A stretch of 64,000 bases of DNA. It comes from Desmodesmus armatus (lineage: Eukaryota; Chlorophyta; Chlorophyceae; Sphaeropleales; Scenedesmaceae). The notes beneath the pieces are model-generated. The model saw only the letters and a program-made list of their open reading frames with translations, did not search any database and was not told the origin of the DNA. The position numbers and the translations under genes were made by a program. The DNA lies in contig VIIQ02000172.1 in NCBI GenBank assembly GCA_007449985.2, forward strand, positions 124,001 to 188,000, read 5' to 3'. Below are positions 48,901 through 59,561 of this stretch, piece after piece. Position 1 is the stretch's first letter; each line of letters begins with the position of its first letter.

Positions 48901-51056
48901 ATTGTGTGTGTGTTGGGGTGCTGAAATTTCGTAACGTCATTTTCTTGGATTTTTGAATTGTTTGCTGCAGACCTGCGCTGACAAGCTGGCAGCAAATAAA
49001 CGTGACCAGGCGGCCATTCGCAGCCAACAGTACGCAGCCAGCAGCTGCCCCATATGTCTCGAGGACTTCGATGTCCGCACACCCACTCCGCCTTACTGAC
49101 ACCCCCCCCCCCATCCGCGCTACTGTTCCCCTACCTTCCCGCCCTCTGCAAATCCTGCAAGTCCACCCTATTGACTTCCCCTTCTCCCATCCGCTCTACT
49201 GTCCCCCCACCTTCCCGCCCTCTGCGAATCTACCTTACTGAACCCTTCCTCCCCCCATCCGTTTTACTGTTCCCCTACCTTCCTGCACATCTTGCAGACC
49301 TGCGAATCCACCTTACTGACCCCACCTCCTCCCATCCGCTCTTCTGTTCCCCTACCTTCCCGCCCTCTGTGAATTCGTCCAATCCTGCAGACCTGCGCTG
49401 ACAAGCTGGCAGCAATCAAACGTGACCAGGCAGCCATCCGAAGCCAACAGTACGCAGCCAGCAGCTGCCCCATTTGTCTCGAGGACTTTGATGCTCCCCT
49501 CTCCGCTGCAGGAGCAGCCGCAGCCGCGCGCGCGGCCGCTGCTGCCCGCTCCCCCGCCCCAGCACCACCCAGCCCCTCTGCCCCTGCAGGGGGTTCAGCC
49601 GATGCCGGTACCTCTCAGCGGTCTGCGTCCGTTGCTCGGCGCTCAGCAGCAGCGGCGGGGGGCACAGCAGCATACGATGGGGAGTTGAATGGGGATGGCG
49701 GTGGGGGCAGCAGCAGTCCTTCGGCCCCTCTGCTTGGAGGGGATGCAGGGGGTACGAGTGGTACTGTTGCAGGCGGCAGCAGCAGCAGTACTGGCCCTGT
49801 GGAGGGGGTTGGCGCAGGGAGCAGCAGCAAGGAAAAAAGGGCGGGAAGAGTGAGAGGAGGGGCGAGGGAAAGAGACCACTGGTGCTTCGCTGTGGCCATG
49901 CCTTCTGCGATCCATGCATCAGCAAGTAAGTGGGCGTGGGTGTGCATGGATTCATGGAGCAGCAACTAAGCTTTGGGGTGCTGCTGCCACCTCAGCACCC
50001 AGCTCTGCATAAAGAGATACAAAATCATTTATACACATAAATAATTGTGTATATAAATGAAGTATAAAACAAGCTATATGCTAGGCCTGGGCCAGCAGCC
50101 TAAAGTACCTCCTTGCTGTGAAATGCAGCTCAGCCGTAACGCTGGAGTGAAGACAGTGTTGCAACTGCCTGTATTGGTGTGTGGCTAGTGCTCACAGTGC
50201 TAGTGCGTTCCTGCCATGCCATGTGCGGCAACTAGGTTGGTGGTGTGCAGTGTGTTGCACATGTGGAGTATGTGGGGAGGCATGCATGCGACTGCAATGT
50301 GTTCTACAGCATCCTCCCCCCCCCCCCCTTGTGTGTGCTGCTGCAGGTGGTTGGAGAGCCACACCAACTGCCCTATCTGCAGGAAACACCTGACTCTTGT
50401 GCTTGTGCTATCAACCAGTTGATGTTACACATGTAGCTGTGACGCTCAAGTGGTGTGCTGTGTGTGTCGACAGAGAGACTGCATGCCTGCACATGCATGC
50501 TGGCTAGCACTCATCCGACAAAGATAGTCTGACAAGGATAGTGTGTGTGTGTGTGTGTGTGTGCTGCTGCAGGTGGTTGGAGAGCCACACCAACTGCCCC
50601 ATCTGCAGGAAAGACTTAGACGCGGATGACCAACAACCCTCCAGCAGCAGCAGGGACGCAGGCAGGCAGCAGGGCCAGCAGCAGCAGCAGCAGCCAGGGC
50701 AGCAGCCGGACTCTGCAGCTCCCTCCTGCAGGTCAACACCAGAGCCAAGGCCTGAAGATGTGCTGAGACGGCAGGTGCGTATGGTGCCGCTGTATGACCC
50801 CCCCCCCCCGTTACACCCCCCTACACCCCCCCCCCCGAGCCAAGGCAGAAAGATGTGCTGGAGCGCCAGGTGCGTATGTTTCCGCTGCTGCTGCCACCCC
50901 TCCGCAGCCACCTGTCACGCATTCGAAAGCAGGGACAGCTCGGTGGTGCACTTTTATGCATATGCTCTGGCCGTAGCGATACACTGCGCATGCAGACACA
51001 GCGTGCATTGGCCACCCTTGCTGACATCAGCATGTCAACATGCCAAGTTTCATGCG

Positions 51057-51101
<45 letters not shown>

Positions 51102-51772
51102 ATGTGTGTGCGCATCGTTCAGGTATGGTTACCAGAGCTGGGTTTCAGGCTGAGGCGGCTGCGGATGATGTACCCAGACTTCGTGACAGAGTAAGTGGGC
51201 CGCAGCCAGCACAGCACTTTGCGCTGAGGTTGACAGCAGGGCATGGGTTGCAAGAAGGCTCAGTGATGTACTTGGACCACTGTGATATCTAGCTGGTGCT
51301 GCAACAACAAGCACGAGCCGGTTGGTTGCCGCAGTAGTGCTGGCACACTCAGGTGCTTTAGGTGTGCCTATGTTGTGCCTGTCCCCCTGCCGCGTGCCTG
51401 ACAGGTGGGCGGTGTGGTAGTCCAGCATGCTAGACATGCACACCCTCTGAGCCCTCACTTACGCCAGTGGTTCTGGTGGGCTGGGTTGGTTGCTGCTGGT
51501 GCTAACCCAGCCCTGCTGACACACCCTGATGCCATTTCTGTGCCTATCTTCTGCCTGCTTTCTTGCCACGTACTGCCTGCCCGCAGCCCCATGCTGTATG
51601 CTTGGGAGGAAGATATTGCTGGAGACCGTGACCTTGACACCAGTGTGATCCAGGTGTTCGACCCGGCACGGCAGCAGCAGCTGGAAGAGGCGGGGCGCCA
51701 TGGAGCCAGCCACTTTGCATCCTTTGGGGGAGGGAACAGCTCGGGCGGGGTGGTGCAGGGACCAGCTGGTAG
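45988..51772 (+). CDS. MOLO1/TPM-domain membrane protein with C-terminal RING finger
   Basis: Exons 45988-46284, 46912-47070, 47879-47976, 48187-48369, 49391-49925, 50573-50774, 51123-51190 and 51587-51772. Junction phases fit if one base is restored in each of three homopolymers (about 48256, 49836 and 51749), giving about 576 residues. It opens with a signal peptide (LLLLLIVLVVAVGG). A MOLO1/TPM fold follows (CGRAVPSSICDPEF; FARTLHDSWGVG; NGALLLLAIGDRE; AYISTGAGIKAVV), then one membrane span (GIFLFFLGSVSAVMGWAWL) and a C3HC4 RING: CPIC, a low-complexity insert of about 110 residues, CGHAFC-x2-C, CPIC. The conserved tail has ELGFRLRRL and PMLYAWEEDI. The predicted topology puts the TPM domain in the lumen or outside and the RING in the cytosol as an E3 ligase. 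Substrate unknown. Confidence 0.82.
47110..47225 (+). repeat. copy of the end of MOLO1/TPM exon 2
   Basis: Starting TCACAG(T/C)(T/C)ATGCTGCGC, 150 bp after the original, about 105 bp of exon 2 plus its donor (GGGAGGTAGGTG) are repeated with few changes (GHPVCQNGALLLLA). It is preceded by TCACAG, so it could be spliced as a cassette. Confidence 0.9.
47470..47740 (+). repeat. two copies of the start of MOLO1/TPM exon 3
   Basis: Intron DNA CCATGCGAGATGTGTTTC(G/A)C up to the acceptor, and then GC(C/G)TACATCA of the exon, occurs near 47470-47545 and 47668-47740. The third, full copy is the real exon at 47879. Only about 20 bp of exon are kept in the first two. Confidence 0.85.
48454..48705 (+). 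repeat. two decayed copies of the end of MOLO1/TPM exon 4
   Basis: Copies of GGGCGTGGCTCAGCAACTGG and the following AAGAGGAGCAA block up to the donor appear at 48454-48505 and 48650-48702. A short interstitial telomere-like run (CCTAAACCC... at 48562-48583) lies between them. Confidence 0.82.
48850..49102 (+). repeat. copies of the start of RING exon 5, one ending in a stop
   Basis: CTGCAGACCTG(C/T)(G/T)CTGACAAG occurs at 48856 and 48967 ahead of the real exon at 49391. The 48967 copy keeps acceptor and frame through SSCPICLEDFD, then reads VRTPTPPY and TGA. If spliced in, it would yield a protein with only the first half of the RING finger. Confidence 0.88.
50341..50436 (+). repeat. copy of RING exon 6 start
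   Basis: CTGCAG plus WLESHTNCPICRK is nearly identical to the real exon 6 (50573), then diverges to HLTLVLVLSTS and TGA. It is correctly phased to exon 5, so its use would give a complete RING but no tail. A (GT)n run at 50541-50562 separates the copies. Confidence 0.88.
50836..50876 (+). repeat. copy of the end of RING exon 6
   Basis: GAGCCAAGGC(C/A)(T/G)(G/A)AAGATGTGCTG up to the donor CAG/GTGCGTATG is repeated once, about 100 bp downstream, after a C-run. Confidence 0.82.
51056..51100 (+). repeat. (CTG)n microsatellite
   Basis: About 14 CTG triplets lie shortly before the exon 7 acceptor. They act as the pyrimidine-containing tract, as in the large CASP array. Confidence 0.9.
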
Positions 51773-51899
51773 GTGGGCATCAACACCCACAGGTTGTACC
51801 ATTAGGCATCTATAGCTCTCGTTGTCAGAGCCAAAATGGCAGACCAAGGCCAGTGCTTTTGGCAACTGGCGGCTGTTGTCGCTGTTGTCGAGGAGGGGG

Positions 51900-52515
51900 G
51901 GATGGACACCAGTGTGATCCAGGTGTTTGACCCAGCGCGGCAGCAGCAGCTGGAGGAGGAGGGGCGCGATGGGGCCAGCCACTTTGCATCCTTCGGGGGC
52001 GGGAACAGCTCGGGCGGGGGTGGTGCAGGGACCAGCTGGTAGGAGTGCAAGCTGTCTGTCTCTCGTATCAAGGCTAACTTAGCCTCTGTCTGTTCAACAG
52101 GCAGGCCTGTTTTGGCAGTTGGGGGCTGTTCTTGCTGGAAGGCAGTTGGCATGTGCTGTCGCTGGAAGGGATGGGGGTGTTGGGATCAGCTGGTAGGGTC
52201 GTCTGTCAGTGCAGCAGCCACTTTGCGCCCTTTGGGGCGGCAACAGCTCGGGCGCGGGTGGCGCAGGGACCAGATGGTAAAATCATCCCTGCAGCCGCGC
52301 GATCTGCCAGCTGTCTTTTTTCCGTGTGGGCATATGAAGGCCAGCGTTTTTGTGCGACGCGTGGCGGCTGTGTCGCTGGGAGGGGTGGGGTTGCTCCCAC
52401 TATCACTGACAGTGAGGTGGTATGCCAGACCCCACGCAGCAGCCACTTTGCGTCCTTGGGGGCAGCAACAGCTCAGACGGGGGTGGTGCAGGGACCAGCT
52501 GGTAGGACCTTACAG
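51900..52515 (+). repeat. three further copies of the last RING-gene exon
   Basis: 51905-52042 repeats DTSVIQVFDPARQQQLEE and SHFASFGGGNSSGG to the stop TGGTAG. Shorter copies (AGCAGCCACTTTGCG...CAGGGACCAG(C/A)TGGTA) lie at 52205-52282 and 52437-52508. The 51905 copy has one more G in the Gly run than the real exon and keeps the frame to the stop; I used it to infer a lost G at about 51749. Confidence 0.9.
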
Positions 52516-54385
52516 GCAGCGAGGACGGATGTGCACGTGGCGGCACCATTTGCAAGCTGTCTATCTTTTGTTTTGAAGCCACAATTTCTCAGCCTTACAG
52601 GTGCAGATGACGGCCAAGCGTTTGGTACTTCAAGTTGGGTTGGCAAGGGGAGGGGGGTGTCACTGGTGTCGCGGGAAGGGGGAATGCATAGTTGAATGTG
52701 TGTTGGTGCTTGCCTTGCTGCCCCGTGTGCGAGTGGTGGTGTATCCTGTGTGGCTGTGGCAGTGCTGGCTGCGCAGGCAAGTGCGTGCTGGATTGTGGCT
52801 AGTTTGCTTGATTGCTGCGCAATTGCTTGATTGCTGCGCAATTGCTTGGTTGCTGCGCACTTTCGCTGGAACGAGGCTTTGAGAGGGAATGCTTTGAATA
52901 CAGTTGACTTGGTTTGTTTTGGCCCACAAGTGCATGTGCCTGCAGCAACTGCAGGGCTCGGTTCGTTTGGGCGGTCTGCTGCAATTTGCAGCTTGGGTCA
53001 CTGCGCAGATATCTAAAACGGCTGTAACAGCAAGCAACCAATGGTCTGTTGGTCGGTGTGCAACAGCGTGTGTGCTTTGATTTGTCATGGGCTGATGCTG
53101 CCAGCAGGGCTGATGCTGAGCACCGGTGTTGTGTTGAGTATGTTGTTTGCTGCAGGCGGATAGGGTGGTGCCTCAGGATTGGGCGGGGTGCTTGTGCCAG
53201 CACAATCAGAGGGCAAGGACTTAGCGGTGGTGCAAGTGCCCGCTGCATTGGCAAGAGTGTGTCTGCACCAGGCTGTTTTGTGGGTGTGGTGCTCTGTGCG
53301 GTAAGAGGAGGGCAAGGTGGTGGTTCACCCCTTCCGGCCTTGTGCCTTGACCAGATAATCGTCCGCTGTTGAGCTTGCAGTTGTACTTGCATGGCACACA
53401 GTGGCAGTCACAGAAATTGGCCCAGACGAAAAGTGCAAGCGAGCCGGAGGCTATGGAGGTAATATTTGGTCAACACTGTACTTGTATGTAGTGTGTCGCA
53501 AAGTGTGTTAACACACTTATAACGTTATAAGTGTGCGGTGTGTTTGTTGGTGGCCCAGAGGCTGCCGGCGTTGCCATGGCATAGGCTGGCAGGTACGCAG
53601 TTGGCTTTAGTTGCTCGGGCGGCATCCGATAAAGCGTCTTGCACTTGCATTGTGCTTGTGTGTTTACTTATCAACACAAGCTGAATCAGGCAGTTGGGAT
53701 TGTGGGCAAGCTTGGAAGAACTGCCCCACACCTCCTGACGCATACTGTCTGACTTGGACATCTACAGGCACCTGGTTTGTAGGGAGTGGCTTTGGGGATT
53801 TGGTGTCGAGCACGGTCGGTGTATAAGCATCAGCCATGTTTGAAAATATCAGACTGTCAGCTACCCCCCATGCATGCGCCCATGGCTCCCTTGTGGGTTG
53901 CACGTCGTTGCCATGCCAAGGTTTGACTGCAACTGAAGCAACAACTTTGAGAGCTCTTCCCGTTATCCCAAACCATCTTATGGCAGCAAGGGATACCAGC
54001 ACTGCAGCAACGAAGGTTTTCAAAATCGCCAGCCACGCACTGCCGCAGCGGGAAGGACTCTCATGTTTCTGTGTGCACCAGGAGTGTGCACACCAGGAAT
54101 GCAGCGCTTCCCGAGCTTTTTGAAGCTGGAGTAGGTCCCCACCACCCAGCGACCCCGGGGTTGAGCCCAACACAGCATCAACACAAAGTTGCATTCCATG
54201 AACATCAAATCCCACTGACAGTGCAGAACAGTACAGTACATGTAGTAACAGTACAGTACAGAGTCCCAACCTCACCAATAGCCAGCGAGCCAAGGGCTCA
54301 TGAGGGCGCCCATAGGGCCTACCATGGGCATCATGTCATGATACACACATCATCATCAACATCACAAGGGTGACAAGGGTGAGGT
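52516..54385. other. no gene recognised
   Basis: Between the RING gene copies and the CASP terminal copies I find no domain. A 209-codon minus-strand frame (53664-54293) begins with a hydrophobic run but has no other supporting features. A pair of overlapping palindromes lies at 53501-53535. Confidence 0.5.
53501..53535. repeat. two overlapping perfect palindromes
   Basis: AAGTGTGTTAACACACTT (18 bp, 53501-53518) overlaps a 24-bp palindrome centred on AACGTT (53512-53535) that shares the CACACTT arm. The pattern is AAGTGTG, its complement CACACTT, and AAGTGTG again. Confidence 0.9.
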
Positions 54386-54389
54386 AGCC

Positions 54390-55105
54390 TCTGTGACTAA
54401 CCTGGGTCTCAGCCCTACCTGACCGCCCTTTCAACAGCCGGCGCAGGCTGAGCGTCAACATCAAACAAAAGGAGGAGACCAGGCGAAGCAAGCACTCACA
54501 ATTTCACAATGCAAAAGCTCGCAGAAGCAACCGCACCCCACCCCCTGCTGCCGCCCCCGCCGCTTCAGCGCTCACCGCTGCTGCCTTCAGCATCAAATCT
54601 CAAGGGTCGCAAATGAGGCAGCCCCTGTTACTAGGTCCCGGCTCAGCCTGAGCACCCTTTCCAGAGCCACACCAGGCTCATAGGGTAATGACATGCAACA
54701 AAGAGAAAAGACCAGGCGAAGCAAGCACTCACAATTTCACAACGCAAACGCTCGCAGCAGTAACCGCACCCCACCCCCTGCTGCCGCCCCCGCCGCTCCC
54801 GCACTCGCCGCCGCTGCCTTCTGCAACCCCTCAACCCCCGCCGCCGCCGCCGCCGCTGCAGCCGCCGCCGCACCGCCCTCCCCTCCTGTAGCATTCGCCA
54901 GCCGTGCCGCCGCGACCGCTGACGGAATGCTGCTGCTGCCGCTGGTTTCGTAGAGGGTGGTGTGGGGGGTGGCGGAGAAGTACATCACCCCCATGATGAC
55001 CCCGTGCAGCAGCAGCACATACAGCGCGATGGCTGCACGTGCCAGCTTGCGAGGAAGTTCCGTTGGCATGCACCTTGATTGATGTCCAATGCATACATCA
55101 TGACA
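54390..55105 (-). repeat. two copies of the CASP terminal exon downstream of the gene
   Basis: A long copy (about 54740-55050) keeps the frame LARAAIALYVLLLHGVIMGV through the Ala/Gly tail and ends RAFAL and TGA. A second, shorter and more degraded copy (54440-54610) keeps the Ala/Gly-coding end. Neither has the SESEARLRGM start of the real exon. Confidence 0.88.
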
Positions 55106-55113
55106 CACAAGGG

Positions 55114-55539
55114 TCACAAGTGAGGCAGCCCCTGTTGCGATCCAAAAGCTCGCAGCAGCAACCGCACCCCACCCCCTGCTGCCGCCCCCGCCGCCCCAGC
55201 GCTCGCCGCCGCTGCCTTCTGCAACCCCTCAACCCCCGCCGCCGCCGCCGCTGCTGCTGCTGCAGCCGCCGCCGCACCGCCCTCCCCTCCTGTAGCATTG
55301 GCCAGCCGTGCAGCCGCAACCGCTGACGGTATGCTGCTGCTGCCGCTGGTTTCGTAGAGGGTGGTGTGGGGGGTGGCGGAAAAGTACATCACCCCCATGA
55401 TGACACCGTGCAGCAGCAGCACATACAGCGCGATGGCTGCACGTGCAAGTTTGCTGCCTGCGATGAGCCGGCTGCCTGCGAGTAAAGCCTTGTCGTGGAG
55501 CCGCATGCCCCGTAGACGCGCCTCGCTCTCACTCGCCTG

Positions 55540-55572
<33 letters not shown>

Positions 55573-55667
55573 GCAGCAGAGGATGTGTGAGGGAGTGGGG
55601 GTGTGTTGATTGAGCAGGGCCTTGTCGTGGAGCCGCATGCCCCGTAGACGCGCCTCGCTCTCACTCG

Positions 55668-55704
<37 letters not shown>

Positions 55705-55803
55705 GCAGCAGAGGATGTGTGAGGGAGTGGGGGTGTGTTGATTGAGCAGGGCCTTGTCGTGGAGCCGCATGCCCCGTAGACGCGCCTCGCTCTCACTCGC
55801 CTG

Positions 55804-55857
<54 letters not shown>

Positions 55858-55956
55858 GCAGCAGAGGATGTGTGAGGGAGTGGGGGTGTGTTGATTGAGC
55901 AGGGCCTTGTCGTGGAGCCGCATGCCCCGTAGACGCGCCTCGCTCTCACTCGCCTG

Positions 55957-55992
<36 letters not shown>

Positions 55993-56091
55993 GCAGCAGA
56001 GGATGTGTGAGGGAGTGGGGGTGTGTTGATTGAGCAGGGCCTTGTCGTGGAGCCGCATGCCCCGTAGACGCGCCTCGCTCTCACTCGCCTG

Positions 56092-56124
<33 letters not shown>

Positions 56125-56223
56125 GCAGCAGAGGATGTGTGAGGGAGTGGGGGTGTGTTGATTGAGCAGGGCCTTGTCGTGGAGCCGCATGCCCCGTAGA
56201 CGCGCCTCGCTCTCACTCGCCTG

Positions 56224-56268
<45 letters not shown>

Positions 56269-56367
56269 GCAGCAGAGGATGTGTGAGGAAGTGGGGGTGT
56301 GTTGATTGAGCAGGGCCTTGTCGTGGAGCCGCATGCCCCGTAGACGCGCCTCGCTCTCACTCGCCTG

Positions 56368-56403
<36 letters not shown>

Positions 56404-56502
56404 GCAGCAGAGGATGTGTGAGGGAGTGGGGGTGTGTTGATTGAGCAGGGCCTTGTCGTGGAGCCGCATGCCCCGTAGACGCGCCTCGCTCTCACTCGCC
56501 TG

Positions 56503-56538
<36 letters not shown>

Positions 56539-56637
56539 GCAGCAGAGGATGTGTGAAGGAGTGGGGGTGTGTTGATTGAGCAGGGCCTTGTCGTGGAGCC
56601 GCATGCCCCGTAGACGCGCCTCGCTCTCACTCGCCTG

Positions 56638-56718
<81 letters not shown>

Positions 56719-56817
56719 GCAGCAGAGGATGTGTGAGGGAGTGGGGGTGTGTTGATTGAGCAGGGCCTTGTCGTGGAGCCGCATGCCCCGTAGACGCGCC
56801 TCGCTCTCACTCGCCTG

Positions 56818-56856
<39 letters not shown>

Positions 56857-56955
56857 GCAGCAGAGGATGTGTGAGGGAGTGGGGGTGTGTTGATTGAGCA
56901 GGGCCTTGTCGTGGAGCCGCATGCCCCGTAGACGCGCCTCGCTCTCACTCGCCTG

Positions 56956-56988
<33 letters not shown>

Positions 56989-57087
56989 GCAGCAGAGGAT
57001 GTGTGAGGGAGTGGGGGTGTGTTGATTGAGCAGGGCCTTGTCGTGGAGCCGCATGCCCCGTAGACGCGCCTCGCTCTCACTCGCCTG

Positions 57088-57144
<57 letters not shown>

Positions 57145-57243
57145 GCAGCAGAGGATGTGTGAGGGAGTGGGGGTGTGTTGATTGAGCAGGGCCTTGTCGT
57201 GGAGCCGCATGCCCCGTAGACGCGCCTCGCTCTCACTCGCCTG

Positions 57244-57279
<36 letters not shown>

Positions 57280-57378
57280 GCAGCAGAGGATGTGTGAGGG
57301 AGTGGGGGTGTGTTGATTGAGCAGGGCCTTGTCGTGGAGCCGCATGCCCCGTAGACGCGCCTCGCTCTCACTCGCCTG

Positions 57379-57411
<33 letters not shown>

Positions 57412-57633
57412 GCAGCAGAGGATGTGTGAGGGAGTGGGGGTGTGTTGATTGAGCAGGGCCTTGTCGTGGAGCCGCATGCCCCGTAGACGCGCCTCGCTCT
57501 CACTCGCCTGACAGCAGCAGCAGCAGCAGCAGCGGCAGCAGAGGATGTGTGAGGGAGTGGGGGTGTGTTGATTGAGCAGGGCCTTGTCGTGGGGCCGCAT
57601 GCCCCGTAGACGCGCCTCGCTCTCACTCGCCTG

Positions 57634-57672
<39 letters not shown>

Positions 57673-57770
57673 GCAGCAGAGGATGTGTGAGGGAGTGTGG
57701 ATGAGTCATTGAGCAGGGCCTTGTCGTGCAGGCGCATGCCCCGCAGACGCGCCTCGCTCTCACTCGCCCG

Positions 57771-57806
<36 letters not shown>

Positions 57807-57905
57807 GCAGCAGAGGATGTGTGAGGGAGTGGGGGTGTGTTGATTGAGCAGGGCCTTGTCGTGGAGCCGCATGCCCCGTAGACGCGCCTCGCTCTCACTC
57901 GCCTG

Positions 57906-57953
<48 letters not shown>

Positions 57954-59529
57954 GCAGCAGCAGGGAAGGCAGGAGGTCAAAAATACCCTTTATCCAAACC
58001 AATTGAACATGCGCCCCACCTGACACTCAGAATTGGGGTTGAGCCGTGCCTCATACTCCTTCGTGCAAAACCGCCTCAGGACCAAACATCCCTACTTCCT
58101 TTGCTACGGGGTAAAGAAACCACCAAACTGAAACACACACCTTTTTTGCAGCAAAATAAGGGAGCTCAGTATTCATCCTGACAAATACAGGGTGCTCCCC
58201 CCCCCCCCCCACACACACCTGGAATTCAGCAAAGGGGTTGAGCCGTGCTTCATACTCCTTCATATATCGGGCCTCAGGACCTAACACCTCCGCCGCTGCT
58301 GCCCCGTCCTCCCCAGCCAGCATCCCAAAGCAGCCAGCCTGACGCTGCCGCCGCCGATTGCTGCCACCAGCCGCACCAGCCCTGCTGCTGCTGCTGCCCT
58401 TGCCGCCGATCGTGATCGGCCCACAGCTGTACCTGCAGTTGCATAAAGGACACGCTTGAAGAAGTTTGACGGCGTGTGTACGCAACGTGCGGTCATAGCA
58501 AAGGGGGTGGGAAAAGGGGGAAGCAAATTCAAATCCAAGCCACAGCTGCCGGCCGCCACAGCCCTGCTGCCGTTCTTACCACCGATCGACACCCGCACCG
58601 TCAAACACGAATGACACCTATGACACCTTTGATCACTAAGACACCAACAATTATGGAATGCAGTTTCGTATAGAGCACCCCCCCCCCCCGCACCTGCCTG
58701 CATTACTGTCGAGTTGACCGGGGCCCATGTTGCTGCCCGTGGGGGTCAAAGTGTGATTGACACCCGCACTGTCAACGCGAATGACACTTGTGACACCTTT
58801 GATCACTAAGACACCAAATTTTATGGATATTTTTTTGTAGAGCAGTTTCCCCCCCCCCCCCCACCGCACCTGCCTGCCTTGCTGTCAAGTTGACCGGGGG
58901 CCATGCCGCTGCCTGTGGGGGTTACGTCATGAATGACACCCGCACCGTCAACACGGATGACAGTGACTGAGCCCTGCCGCTCCGGGTGGTTGAGCCCCCC
59001 ACCACCCTGCTGCTTGTAGCGCTCAAGGAACCTACAGGCCAACAACAGGGTGTGAACTGATTAAGAAAAAGATGATTTCACTTGCAGGGGGGGGGGGAGA
59101 CAAAACAGGGATAGGGGGGCCGGCAGAAAGGAGGCAGAGGAGAAGGAGGAGGGTGTGTGTGGCAGTGCAGTTCACACCAGTTGAGTCTATTTCGAGTGCA
59201 GTGCTTGCAGTGACTCAGCCCTGACGCTCCAGGTGGTTGAGGCCCCTACTGCAATGCTGCTTGTAGCGCTCAAGGTGCCTCCCCGTTGCACCTGCCTGCC
59301 TTGCTGTCGGGTTGACCAGGGGGCCTTCTCTGCCCCCCACCCCACACACCTGATCTTTTCCACAAGTGCCACGTTGTCCCTTGTGACCGCATCCGCCCGT
59401 GCAACCGCCTGCTGCACCTGCGCACTCAGCTGCGCCTGACCCCCCTCCAGCTCCACAACACGAGCCCTGAAGCGATCCCTCTGCGCAGTAACCGCCTGCA
59501 GCACAGCACCTGCTGCATCTCCATTAACA

Positions 59530-59561
<32 letters not shown>

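Noticed and set aside
53664..54293. 209-codon minus-strand frame with a hydrophobic start
   Set aside because: No recognisable domain, no promoter or splice context, and the overlapping frames look equally plausible.
55470..57960. CRISPR-like regular repeat/spacer pattern
   Set aside because: The repeats are long, the 'spacers' are CAG triplets of varying length, the context is a eukaryotic intron, and the repeated part codes for a CASP exon edge.
55389..57980. Two very long minus-strand open frames (828 and 863 codons) across the CAG-rich array
   Set aside because: They are produced by a stop-free 120-180 bp unit repeated about 17 times. Only the final exon (55536-55114) fits the CASP alignment and splice phases.
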